From Neptuniibacter sp. 1_MG-2023 (GTDB taxonomy: Bacteria > Pseudomonadota > Gammaproteobacteria > Pseudomonadales > Balneatricaceae), in NCBI RefSeq assembly GCF_030547185.1, contig NZ_JAUOQR010000009.1, positions 62,001-126,000 on the forward strand: 64,000 nucleotides of DNA, given 5' to 3'. Each line of letters opens with the position of its first letter. Positions within the stretch are counted from its first letter, which is position 1. This document shows, one piece after another, positions 52,534 to 60,544 of this stretch. The position numbers were made by a program, and so were the translations under genes. The notes below the pieces were generated by a model. It ran no database searches. It had not been told where the DNA came from and saw only the letters and a list, made by a program, of their open reading frames with translations.

Positions 52534-53284
52534 TCACCACTTAGTTTTTATACGGTCCGCCTTGCCTGGTATAACACTGTGTCGATAAAGACCAGGCTCT
52601 ACTCTTTGCAATCTTCCTAATCGCAGCCGGCGAGAATTCTTAGTTATTGGCAGAAGTCACCCACTTCAGCCGTTCTCCCTATATGATATTGCTAGTGCAA
52701 AATCAGCAAGAATTGTACTTTGGGTTCCAAAAACTACTCCCTTGGTATCAAACCATCTACACAGTAGTGCTTAAGTACTATATTCTCGCCTAGACAAATA
52801 GAACCAAAGTTCTAAGTTATCAGATATAAATACGAATGATTCTCCATTACTGGAATGGTGTTTTATACCTCCTATTCAAACTAAAAGAATGGAAGCCCCG
52901 CCGAGGAAGAGCTCTTTTCTACAAAACTGTCAAATTGATATTGATACCTTCTATGACCTCTTTTAACTGTAATCATTCAGCTCAGCCTTATATTTCATGC
53001 CCTTTCAACTTATCACCCAGCAACTGAATGCAAGATAAATAAAACATACAAATTCATTAGGATGTTTCTTTATCAATAACTTATGCGCTTTAGCAAAGTA
53101 TTAGTTTTTCGCTTTTTCTCGCGAAAATATCCCGATATTGAGAGGCATATTTCCCTTAAGGAAGGGCTTCGATCCCATGTTACTTGGGCTTGTTTCCGTA
53201 GCCGCATCTCTGCTGGCAAAACTAGAATCTCAGTGCTCAATTTACAAAAAAATAAAACGCTATTCGTTTACAGGGTTTATAAAA
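52534..53284. other. Long divergent control region between the cytochrome operon and exaA
   Basis: About 750 bases. Contains CCTTGGTATCAAA (52740-52752; near-identical copy before exaC) and GCTTAAGTACTATATTC (52769-52785; copies before the kinase and the ped-type operon). Open frames from 53083 and 53138 exist but lack the exaA signal peptide and are not called. The leader before exaA is long and could be structured. Confidence 0.5.
52769..52785. promoter_or_regulatory. Shared promoter element, copy 1
   Basis: GCTTAAGTACTATATTC. Resembles copies at 57924-57940 (ACTTAGGTACTAGATTG) and 59252-59267 (ACTTCGGTACTAATTG). All lie upstream of genes in the PQQ locus, so they may bind one of its NarL-type regulators (inference). 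Confidence 0.35.
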
Positions 53285-55111
53285 ATGACAAAAATAATAG
53301 GAACGGGAATCAAGCCTTTATGTGTTGCGATCACTTTGTCGCTCGCAGCTACTACAGCAATTGCTAAACCTGTCACTTGGAATGACATTAAGAATGATGC
53401 CAACACTCCAGAAGATGTTCTTGGTTATGGTATAGGACCAAAAGCTCAGCGCTGGAGTGATTTAACTAAAATCAACGATAAAAATATAGATGCCCTTGTT
53501 CCTGCATGGTCATTCTCTTTTGGCGATGAGAAACAGCGCGGTCAAGAATCACAAGCACTTGTGCATGATGGCATTATCTATATTACAGGTTCTTATTCAC
53601 GCATATTTGCCGTAGATGCTAAAACAGGTAAAAAAATCTGGTCATACTCTTATCGCCTACCGGACGACATTCGTCCTTGCTGTGATGTAGTTAACCGTGG
53701 TGCTGCTATTTTCGGTGATCTTGTTTACTTCGGTACTCTAGATGCGGCTATCGTTGCGCTTGATAAGAAGACCGGTAAAGTTAAATGGAAGAAAAAATTC
53801 GGTGATCATACCGAAGGCTACACAATGACTGGCGCGCCGACGATCATTAAAGATCAGAAAACAGGCAAAGTTCTTTTGATTCATGGATCATCTGGTGATG
53901 AGTTCGGTGTAGTTGGTAAATTGTTTGCACGCGATCCAATGACAGGCGAAGAGATTTGGATGCGTCCTTTCGTAGAGGGACATTATGGCCGCCTAAATGG
54001 TAAAAAAGGCTCACCTACTGGCGATCCAAAAGCACCTTCTTGGCCTGATGATCCAAATTCACCAACAGGTAAAGTTGAAGCATGGAGTCATGGTGGTGGT
54101 GCCCCTTGGCAATCAGCTAGCTTTGACGTAGAAACCAACACTATTATCGTAGGTGCGGGTAACCCTGCTCCTTGGAATGGCTGGGCGAGAACATCACCAG
54201 GTGGCAATCCAGCTGATTACGATAGCTTATATACATCTGGTCAGGTTGCCGTTGATCCATCTACAGGTGAAGTTAAATGGTTCTACCAGCATACACCTAA
54301 CGATGCTTGGGATTTCTCCGGTAATAACGAATTAGTACTTTTTGAGTACAAAGATAACGGTAAAACCATTAAAGCAACAGGTCATGCTGACCGTAACGGT
54401 TTCTTCTATGTAGTAAACCGTGAGAATGGTGACTTCATTCGTGGCTTCCCATTTGTTGATAATATCACTTGGGCAACACATATCGACCCTAAAACTGGCC
54501 GTCCAGTAGAAGTTGAAGGTCAGCGCCCTCCTCTACCTGAAGCAGGAAAGAAAAAAGGTAAGTCTATAGAAGTATCACCTCCTTTCTTGGGCGGTAAAAA
54601 CTGGAACCCTATGGCTTACAGCCAAGATACAGGCCTCTTCTATCTAGGTGCTAACCACTGGAAAGAAGACTACTGGACTGAGGAAGTTCACTATAAAAAA
54701 GGTGCAGCATACTTAGGCCAAGGTTTCCGTATTCGTAAGATGTATGACGACCATGTAGGTGTGCTTCGCGCGGTTGATCCTAAATCAGGCAAAATCGTTT
54801 GGACTCACAAAGAGAAACTACCTTTATGGTCTGGGGTTCTTGCCACTAAAGGTAACCTTATCTTTACCGGTACTGGCGAAGGTTACTTAAAAGCATTTGA
54901 TGCTAAAACAGGTAAGGAACTATGGAAGTTCCAGACAGGTTCAGGGATTGTATCCTCTCCTGTAACTTGGACTCAGGATGGTGAGCAGTATATCGGTATC
55001 GCAAGCGGTTACGGTGGTGCTGTACCTCTATGGGGTGGCGATATGGCTGACTTGACTAAGCCTGTTTCGCAAGGTGGTTCATTCTGGGCGTTTAAACTAA
55101 AGACTAAATAA
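53285..55111 (+). CDS. exaA: PQQ-dependent ethanol dehydrogenase, calcium (Asp-X-Ser) type
   Basis: 608 aa from ATG 53285; an in-frame extension to 53138 is rejected because a signal peptide (LCVAITLSLAATTAIA) begins only after this Met. Eight-bladed propeller with vicinal Cys132-Cys133 (IRPCCDV). Catalytic Asp343 is followed by Ser345 in TPNDAWDFSGNNE, the pattern of Ca2+ enzymes such as ExaA/PedE. Longer than the lanthanide type by loop insertions (GDPKAPSWPDDPNSPTG). Oxidises ethanol and similar alcohols, using the PedF-type cytochrome. Confidence 0.92.
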   Translation: MTKIIGTGIKPLCVAITLSLAATTAIAKPVTWNDIKNDANTPEDVLGYGIGPKAQRWSDLTKINDKNIDALVPAWSFSFGDEKQRGQESQALVHDGIIYITGSYSRIFAVDAKTGKKIWSYSYRLPDDIRPCCDVVNRGAAIFGDLVYFGTLDAAIVALDKKTGKVKWKKKFGDHTEGYTMTGAPTIIKDQKTGKVLLIHGSSGDEFGVVGKLFARDPMTGEEIWMRPFVEGHYGRLNGKKGSPTGDPKAPSWPDDPNSPTGKVEAWSHGGGAPWQSASFDVETNTIIVGAGNPAPWNGWARTSPGGNPADYDSLYTSGQVAVDPSTGEVKWFYQHTPNDAWDFSGNNELVLFEYKDNGKTIKATGHADRNGFFYVVNRENGDFIRGFPFVDNITWATHIDPKTGRPVEVEGQRPPLPEAGKKKGKSIEVSPPFLGGKNWNPMAYSQDTGLFYLGANHWKEDYWTEEVHYKKGAAYLGQGFRIRKMYDDHVGVLRAVDPKSGKIVWTHKEKLPLWSGVLATKGNLIFTGTGEGYLKAFDAKTGKELWKFQTGSGIVSSPVTWTQDGEQYIGIASGYGGAVPLWGGDMADLTKPVSQGGSFWAFKLKTK

Positions 55112-55157
55112 GAATTAGTTTTTCGCTTTATTTAAATAGATTTTAATCTATCTATAT

Positions 55158-55195
55158 AGCCCTCTTTCATCACTATGATAAGAGGGCTTTTTTTT
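55158..55195 (+). terminator. Terminator after exaA, touching the next ribosome site
   Basis: AGCCCTCTT pairs with AAGAGGGCT, then a run of eight T. The GGAG of the next gene follows directly (55196-55199). Confidence 0.85.
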
Positions 55196-55204
55196 GGAGC
55201 ACAC

Positions 55205-55843
55205 ATGAAATTTATTATCCCTATTGGTCTCTTATTTTGCGCATCCAATCTTTTTGCAGACGAGATGATTATCAATGGCTGTAAAATAGAACCTAAAGCG
55301 CAATGTGCAAACATGGATCTATCCGGTGCTGATTTAAGACTCGTTGATCTTCGTAACGCAGACCTAAGCGGTGCGAACCTATCAGGAGCCGACTTACGTC
55401 ATGCAATCTTAAAAAATGCAAACCTAGGCAAAGCGGACTTATCGGGAGCAAATCTAGCACGTGCTGATATGCGACACGCTTCAGTAAAAGGCGCTAACCT
55501 TTCATCTGCAAACTTAGAAGCTATTAATGGCTGGACGCTTTTTGGTCAAGGCGCTAACTTTAACAGCGCTAATCTATATGGTGCAAATTTAGAGTTTTCC
55601 AGATTAAGTAACGCTAAATTTGAGGGGGCGGTGTTACGAGCGGCTAACTTAGAAATGGCATGGATGACTAAGACAATTCTAACCGGCGCAAATTTAGAAA
55701 ATGCCAATCTGCAGGAAGCAAAACTGAATGGCGCGTCACTAGAAAACGCTATATTCACGGGCGTACAGAAACGTTATGCCTCATTTCAAGCTACATATAT
55801 GGAAGGCTGTGTAGATTGCCCGTTTGATTGGGCTAGAGATTAA
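55205..55843 (+). CDS. Exported pentapeptide-repeat protein
   Basis: 212 aa from ATG 55205 (GGAG 5 bases upstream). Signal peptide to about 18 (SNLFA). About 28-30 A(D/N)LxG-type pentapeptides in two blocks, split by INGWTLFGQG, form a right-handed quadrilateral beta-helix. The C-terminus ends EGCVDCPFDWARD with a Cys pair. Most studied pentapeptide proteins are cytoplasmic; export is unusual. It lies directly after exaA, separated by a terminator, and may be a chaperone or structural partner of the periplasmic alcohol oxidation system (inference). Confidence 0.85.
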   Translation: MKFIIPIGLLFCASNLFADEMIINGCKIEPKAQCANMDLSGADLRLVDLRNADLSGANLSGADLRHAILKNANLGKADLSGANLARADMRHASVKGANLSSANLEAINGWTLFGQGANFNSANLYGANLEFSRLSNAKFEGAVLRAANLEMAWMTKTILTGANLENANLQEAKLNGASLENAIFTGVQKRYASFQATYMEGCVDCPFDWARD

Positions 55844-55856
55844 ACGATCATGGATT

Positions 55857-55891
55857 AACGCACCGGCATATAATACCGGTGCGTTCTATTT
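55857..55891. terminator. Terminator between the pentapeptide gene and the response regulator
   Basis: AACGCACCGG pairs with CCGGTGCGTT, then CTATTTT. Convergent position. Confidence 0.75.
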
Positions 55892-56535
55892 TAACTAACT
55901 TCTACACCGACCTTAACTACACCGGTTTCAATAGCTAAATGCACTAATTCCGCTGTCGAGCTTATCTGCAACTTACTTTTTAAAATCGACGTGTAGTTAG
56001 AAACTGTCTTATTACTGATAAATAACTGCTCAGAAATTTGATGTACGCTACACCCTTGTGCCAGCATAACAAAAATCTCAAACTCCCTCTGTGTCATATC
56101 TTTAAGGCGCTGGTCTTTCTGTTCAGGTCGAGTAACCGCTAAACGCATTGCCAGTTCATGTTCTACATAAAGCTGGCCTGCAGCCACTTTTTTAACCGCA
56201 TCAATTAATATTTCAGGTGTGCAACTTTTAGTTATGTAGCCTTTGGCTCCAGCCTCCATTGCCTGGGCAACAACCGGTGACTCGTCATACATACTAAAAA
56301 ATAAGATATTAATATTTGAATCACGTTGTAAAATTCTACGAGTTGCTTCAACGCCGCTAATCCCTTGCATGTTTACATCCATAATCACAATGTCAGGCTT
56401 ATCTGTTTGGCAGAGATTAAATGCCTGATCGCCATTACTTGCTTCTAGAACATCGCAAGGCGCCAACATGGTTGATAGAAGACTTGAATAGCCTTGACGA
56501 ACAACCGCATGATCGTCAGCAATAATTATTTTCAT
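55891..56535 (-). CDS. NarL/MoxX-like response regulator 1
   Basis: 214 aa. Receiver: ADDHAVVRQGY, phospho-acceptor Asp53 in VIMDVNMQGISG, Lys in GYITKSC. C-terminal LuxR-type HTH: MTQREFEIFVMLAQGCSVHQISEQLFISNKTVSNYTSILKSKLQI. Overlaps the kinase stop by 4 bases. Likely activates quinoprotein genes, as MxaXY/ExaDE-type pairs do. Strongly similar to the regulator at 57958-58593, so the two are recent paralogues. Confidence 0.9.
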   Translation of the reverse strand: MKIIIADDHAVVRQGYSSLLSTMLAPCDVLEASNGDQAFNLCQTDKPDIVIMDVNMQGISGVEATRRILQRDSNINILFFSMYDESPVVAQAMEAGAKGYITKSCTPEILIDAVKKVAAGQLYVEHELAMRLAVTRPEQKDQRLKDMTQREFEIFVMLAQGCSVHQISEQLFISNKTVSNYTSILKSKLQISSTAELVHLAIETGVVKVGVEVS

Positions 56536-57818
56536 ACTTCCTCCTCAACAACAGGGATTTCCATAGAAACCATGCTGCCACCTTCGGCTAACTGTTTAAA
56601 ATTTAGAGTGCCTTGCATACAGCGTGCTCTTTCCCGCATCGATCTTAATCCTAGGCCTGAACCTTCTGAACATTCAGAACCTACACCATTGTCACTTACT
56701 GTTAATGCAAGCGAATTTTTATGACTGCTCAAACTTATATCCACCAAACTTGCCTGTGCATGGCGAGCAATATTATTTAATGCTTCTTGAATGATTCTAT
56801 AAATATGAGTATTACTTTCATCAGATAAAGAGATCAGATCATCAGGGAGTTGGAGGTTTACTTTTATATGATGGGACTGACTCCAATTATCAACCAATGT
56901 GCGAATCGCCTCCAATAAACCCAATTGCTCTAATATAACGGGATGAAGTTTACGAATTAACTGCCTAAAGCTGATATGCATCGCATCGCAATTAACTGTA
57001 ATCTGCTCTCCAACAGCTGAAACCACATCGGGGTTATTGGCCGACGCTTTAATTAAATAAGCTTGCGCCCTAATACCTGTTAAGTATTGCCCTAGATCAT
57101 CATGTAGTTCTCGAGCAAGGTGAGCGCGCTCCTTTTCTTGTAAACGCATTAGCTCGTGGGTCAACCTTGTATTATCACGCTCAGCATTTTCTAGCGCATG
57201 AGCCATAGCATTAAAATGCTCTGACAAGTCATTGATTTCTCTTATTGAATAGTGATCAAGTCGCGCTGTAAATCGGCCCTTTTCTATATCTTTTAATGCA
57301 TTAAGAAAATCGGTTACAGGCTTAACACCCTGTCGAACACCTATATAGATCGCAAGATTTGATAGCAGTGCACTGAGAGTAAATAGCACTAAAACATTTT
57401 GTACCGACTCCCACACCTCCTCCACTTCATCAGAAGTATCAGCCTGCAGACGTAAAGCTCGGCCATCAGATAAATATCTAAAGTATTGCTTTTCTTCTAC
57501 ATGATCTAAACCAGGAATTAAATTAAAAAACCACTCAGGCACTTCATCTGAGTGATGAGTTAGCGGGCTATTATCTGGCAGCTGGGTATTTTCTACGATA
57601 GACAGGTGAACATGACGTGTTTCACCTTCAAGCAGGTTTTGCAGTAAGGCTTCGTCAGTAGCCGCGGCACTCAGTAGTTGATGAGTAAAACTCACACCCG
57701 CCGTCACTTCCCGAGTAATATCTTTAGTGGCTTGTTGAAGCATGTCATATAAAGTTACCAATAAAGCAAAGGCAAATACGAGTGCAACAACTAAATTTAA
57801 ACGCAAAACTGCTTTCAT
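56532..57818 (-). CDS. NarX/MoxY-like sensor histidine kinase
   Basis: 428 aa. Two transmembrane segments (about 7-24 and 141-160) flank a periplasmic domain of about 115 residues that looks like the LapD/MoxY N-terminal domain. HAMP-like 163-213. HisKA_3: RAHLARELHDDLGQYLTGIRAQAY (His239). ATPase domain: IIQEALNNIARHAQA and VSDNGVGSE...GLGLRSMRERA. It should phosphorylate the regulator encoded next to it, possibly also the paralogue. A shared promoter element lies about 105 bases upstream. Confidence 0.9.
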   Translation of the reverse strand: MKAVLRLNLVVALVFAFALLVTLYDMLQQATKDITREVTAGVSFTHQLLSAAATDEALLQNLLEGETRHVHLSIVENTQLPDNSPLTHHSDEVPEWFFNLIPGLDHVEEKQYFRYLSDGRALRLQADTSDEVEEVWESVQNVLVLFTLSALLSNLAIYIGVRQGVKPVTDFLNALKDIEKGRFTARLDHYSIREINDLSEHFNAMAHALENAERDNTRLTHELMRLQEKERAHLARELHDDLGQYLTGIRAQAYLIKASANNPDVVSAVGEQITVNCDAMHISFRQLIRKLHPVILEQLGLLEAIRTLVDNWSQSHHIKVNLQLPDDLISLSDESNTHIYRIIQEALNNIARHAQASLVDISLSSHKNSLALTVSDNGVGSECSEGSGLGLRSMRERARCMQGTLNFKQLAEGGSMVSMEIPVVEEEV

Positions 57819-57923
57819 CTACATACCTAATTCAGAATATAGCGAAGTTAGGTTCCGCTATAGCTTAGTATGCAAACCTCATAGGGGGGAGCTGTATTCC
57901 TCTATAGCAGTATTCAAGCTAAC

Positions 57924-57940
57924 ACTTAGGTACTAGATTG
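57924..57940. promoter_or_regulatory. Shared promoter element, copy 2
   Basis: ACTTAGGTACTAGATTG, between the kinase start (57818) and the end of the second regulator gene (57958). Compare 52769-52785 and 59252-59267. Confidence 0.35.
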
Positions 57941-57957
57941 CACCCGTGATTAGCATT

Positions 57958-58593
57958 TTAATGGGCGATTTTGATAACGCCTGCATCAATAGCTAAATGC
58001 ACTAATTCGGCTGTAGAACTAATTTTTAGCTTACTTTTTATCGTAGTCACGTAATTAGATATAGTTTTAATATTTAGGTTTAGGGTGTCAGAAATGATTT
58101 GATTGCTTTGTCCGCGCGCTAGCATGACAAAAACCTCAAACTCACGCTGGGTTAATTCTCGTAACCGCTCATCAGAAATATTTTGTGAATTGAGCGCTAA
58201 TTTCATAATTAACTCATACTCAATGAATATTTCACCTTTGGATATTTTTGTTACTGCTTCAACGAGGGTTTTGGGAGATCCAGATTTAGTGATATACCCC
58301 ATAGCGCCAGTGTCCAGCGCTTGCTTAACGATAGGTGCTTCATCATACATACTAAAGAACAGCACTTTTGCATCATTATCTGCTTGCAAAATGCGAGTGG
58401 CAGCTTCAATGCCACTAATGCCTGGCAAGTTAATATCCATAATTACAAGGTCTGGCAACTCCTTCTGGTAGAGTTCGCAGGCCTCTTCTCCACTTGCCGC
58501 TTCAACGATTTCGCAATCCTTAATAACCGTCGGAAGAACACTTGCGTATCCTTGTCGCACAACTGAGTGGTCATCAGTAATTAGGATTTTCAT
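57958..58593 (-). CDS. NarL/MoxX-like response regulator 2
   Basis: 211 aa from ATG 58593 (GGAG 5 bases upstream; the frame extends to 58626). Receiver Asp53 in VIMDINLPGISG, FFSMYDEAPIVKQAL, GYITKSGSP. HTH: LTQREFEVFVMLARGQSNQIISDTLNLNIKTISNYVTTIKSKLKI. Highly similar along its whole length to the regulator at 55891-56535. Upstream of the kinase gene on the same strand, separated by about 140 bases, so it may have a separate promoter. Confidence 0.9.
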   Translation of the reverse strand: MKILITDDHSVVRQGYASVLPTVIKDCEIVEAASGEEACELYQKELPDLVIMDINLPGISGIEAATRILQADNDAKVLFFSMYDEAPIVKQALDTGAMGYITKSGSPKTLVEAVTKISKGEIFIEYELIMKLALNSQNISDERLRELTQREFEVFVMLARGQSNQIISDTLNLNIKTISNYVTTIKSKLKISSTAELVHLAIDAGVIKIAH

Positions 58594-58678
58594 GGAGTCT
58601 CCAGATAGGAAAATAATATCCCCCATCCTACCATGAAAAACAGGCTATTTTATCTATCTGTGAAGGGTAAACTAAGAT

Positions 58679-58713
58679 AAAAATACTCGCCTAAAGGCTA
58701 AGGCGAGTATTTT
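58679..58713. terminator. Terminator after the cupredoxin-like gene
   Basis: AAATACTCGCCT pairs with AGGCGAGTATTT around an 8-base loop, with A/T runs on both sides. Ends transcription from 58739 leftwards. Confidence 0.75.
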
Positions 58714-58738
58714 GATACAAACAACAACTAAGGCGTTA

Positions 58739-59176
58739 TTATTTAACGTTAAATACGCCTTCCATTCCTTTCTCTTCTAGGCCTTCAGCGTAAAACTCAA
58801 AGTTACCTGGCTGTAAAGGAACGAAGTAAATTTCTGCCTCAGCTTCCTGTTCAAATTCAAGCTCAGTAACAGTCATAGTTTTTATTTCCATATCGCCAGC
58901 TTCGAGTTTACGCAGGAAAATGGAAGCAAAAAATTCTGGTGCTTGTAGAGCATATTCAGTTTGACCGCTAGAGACTATTTTCAGTTTATAAGCCTTACCG
59001 GTCTCAAGTTCATACTCTTTTTGCGATAGTTCATAACGGTTATCTTCAGTTCCTAAAACAAGATCTGGTAGTTTCGTTGGCCTAGTTGTTAAATCACCTT
59101 TTGCCATTGCAGATAAACTTGAAAGAGCTAAGACAGCAGTTAGCGTTCCCATAGTAATTTTTTTTGCAAAATTCAT
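58739..59176 (-). CDS. Exported cupredoxin-like protein lacking recognisable copper ligands
   Basis: 145 aa. Signal peptide to about 25 (SAMA). A beta-sandwich pattern with YKLKIVSSGQTEYALQAPEFFASIFLRKLEAGDMEIK and EIYFVPLQPGNFEFYAEGLEEKGMEGVFNVK. Real cupredoxins have a Cys after the FEFY strand and a His before the GM; here the positions read Ala and Glu/Lys, so only the Met remains. Copper binding by the classical site is not expected. It may bind haem protein or act structurally in the quinoprotein system. Divergent from the ped-type operon. Confidence 0.65.
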   Translation of the reverse strand: MNFAKKITMGTLTAVLALSSLSAMAKGDLTTRPTKLPDLVLGTEDNRYELSQKEYELETGKAYKLKIVSSGQTEYALQAPEFFASIFLRKLEAGDMEIKTMTVTELEFEQEAEAEIYFVPLQPGNFEFYAEGLEEKGMEGVFNVK

Positions 59177-59251
59177 TCTTCACCTCGAGCATTAAGAGTA
59201 TTTAGTTATTATGTGCACCATGCTAAAGATAGCTCTGGGCAAAAGAATGCT

Positions 59252-59267
59252 ACTTCGGTACTAATTG
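59252..59267. promoter_or_regulatory. Shared promoter element, copy 3
   Basis: ACTTCGGTACTAATTG, about 85-100 bases before the substrate-binding protein gene (59352) and 76-91 bases before the cupredoxin-like gene start (59176). Compare 52769 and 57924. Confidence 0.35.
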
Positions 59268-59351
59268 TTTTCTACTTTATTCATATTCCGAGTTCACGAA
59301 TTCCCGCCTATGCTGGGATAAATACACTAACGGTAAGCTTGTATAACTATT

Positions 59352-60530
59352 ATGTTTCATAATCATAGAAAAAACGCGCTAGCGATAACAGTGACCGCTC
59401 TATTGGGTAGCAGCAATGTTTATTCCGAGATAGAGGTTAATATCAGTTACTTACAACAGGAGATTGATCAAGGCCCCGTTTTATCTAATATCCTGCCTGA
59501 ACCTGAAGATGCGGGCTTACAAGGCGCAAAACTGGCGATTCAAGATAGTAATACAACAGGCCGCTTCCTAAAGCATAAGTACCAGCTTCAAGAATTAGTT
59601 GATGAAGATCCTGAAGTTTTACTAAGCAAGGCGAAAGCGCAATATGACGCGGGTATTAGATACTTTGTTGTAAATACCGATGACCAAACAATTAGTAAAT
59701 TTACAGAAACTTTAGGTAAAGATGCACTTATCTTTAACGCGGGCTCAACGACTAATGCCTTGCGACAGCATATGTGCACCCCTAACCTTTTCCATACAAT
59801 ACCAAGTAGAGCAATGCTAACGGATGCATTGGCACAGTGGCTTAAAGCAAAACGTTTACAAAAAATCTTTATGATTACCGGCGCCACACCTGAAGACAAA
59901 GCCTACAGCAACTCTTTCAAGCGTTCAGTGAAACGCTTCGGCTTATCAATAGTGGAAGAAAAAGACTGGAGTTTCGATACAGATTTACGCAGGACTGCAC
60001 AATCAGAAATGCCTCTGTTTACTCAACACCGCGATTACGATGTTGTATTCGTGGCTGATGAGCGAGGAGATTTTGGTGAGTATGTACTCTATAACACTTG
60101 GCTACCTAGACCTGTTGTTGGAACCCAAGGACTAATGCCTGTCGCATGGCATCGTGTTGTTGAGCAATATGGTGCCGCTCAGCTGCAAAGCCGTTTTGAG
60201 AAAAGCTCTGGCCGCTGGATGAACGGCAAAGATTATTCCGCTTGGGCCGCTGTGCGAACGGTTGCAGAAGCGGTAACGCGAACACAAACTAATGATGCAT
60301 CTACGAATGAAGCTTATATCAAATCAGATCAATTTCAGTTGGCTGGATTTAAAGGCCGCAAGCTTGACTTTCGTAGCTGGAATGGACAACTTAGACAGAC
60401 TATTCCATTAGTTCACCCTCGTTCGTTGGTATCTCTTTCGCCTCAAGAAGGCTTTTTACACCCAACGAATGAGCTCGATACATTAGGATTTGATCAAAAA
60501 GAAACTGACTGCACCGAAACACGCAAATAA
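59352..60530 (+). CDS. PQQ alcohol dehydrogenase-associated ABC substrate-binding protein
   Basis: 392 aa. Signal peptide to about 25 (SNVYS). Periplasmic binding-protein type 1 fold, with NISYLQQEIDQGPVLSNILPEPEDAGLQGAKLAIQDSNTTGRFL near the start and VADERGDFGEYVLYNTWLPRPVVGTQGLMPVAWH in the middle. Matches the family annotated as ABC transporter substrate-binding protein of PQQ-dependent alcohol dehydrogenase systems. First gene of the operon 59352-63088. Function unproven. Confidence 0.85.
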   Translation: MFHNHRKNALAITVTALLGSSNVYSEIEVNISYLQQEIDQGPVLSNILPEPEDAGLQGAKLAIQDSNTTGRFLKHKYQLQELVDEDPEVLLSKAKAQYDAGIRYFVVNTDDQTISKFTETLGKDALIFNAGSTTNALRQHMCTPNLFHTIPSRAMLTDALAQWLKAKRLQKIFMITGATPEDKAYSNSFKRSVKRFGLSIVEEKDWSFDTDLRRTAQSEMPLFTQHRDYDVVFVADERGDFGEYVLYNTWLPRPVVGTQGLMPVAWHRVVEQYGAAQLQSRFEKSSGRWMNGKDYSAWAAVRTVAEAVTRTQTNDASTNEAYIKSDQFQLAGFKGRKLDFRSWNGQLRQTIPLVHPRSLVSLSPQEGFLHPTNELDTLGFDQKETDCTETRK

Positions 60531-60544
60531 AAATTGGAATAATT

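Noticed and set aside
53083-53367. Open frame overlapping the start of exaA
   Set aside because: It runs in a different frame across the exaA signal peptide, whose frame is fixed by homology.
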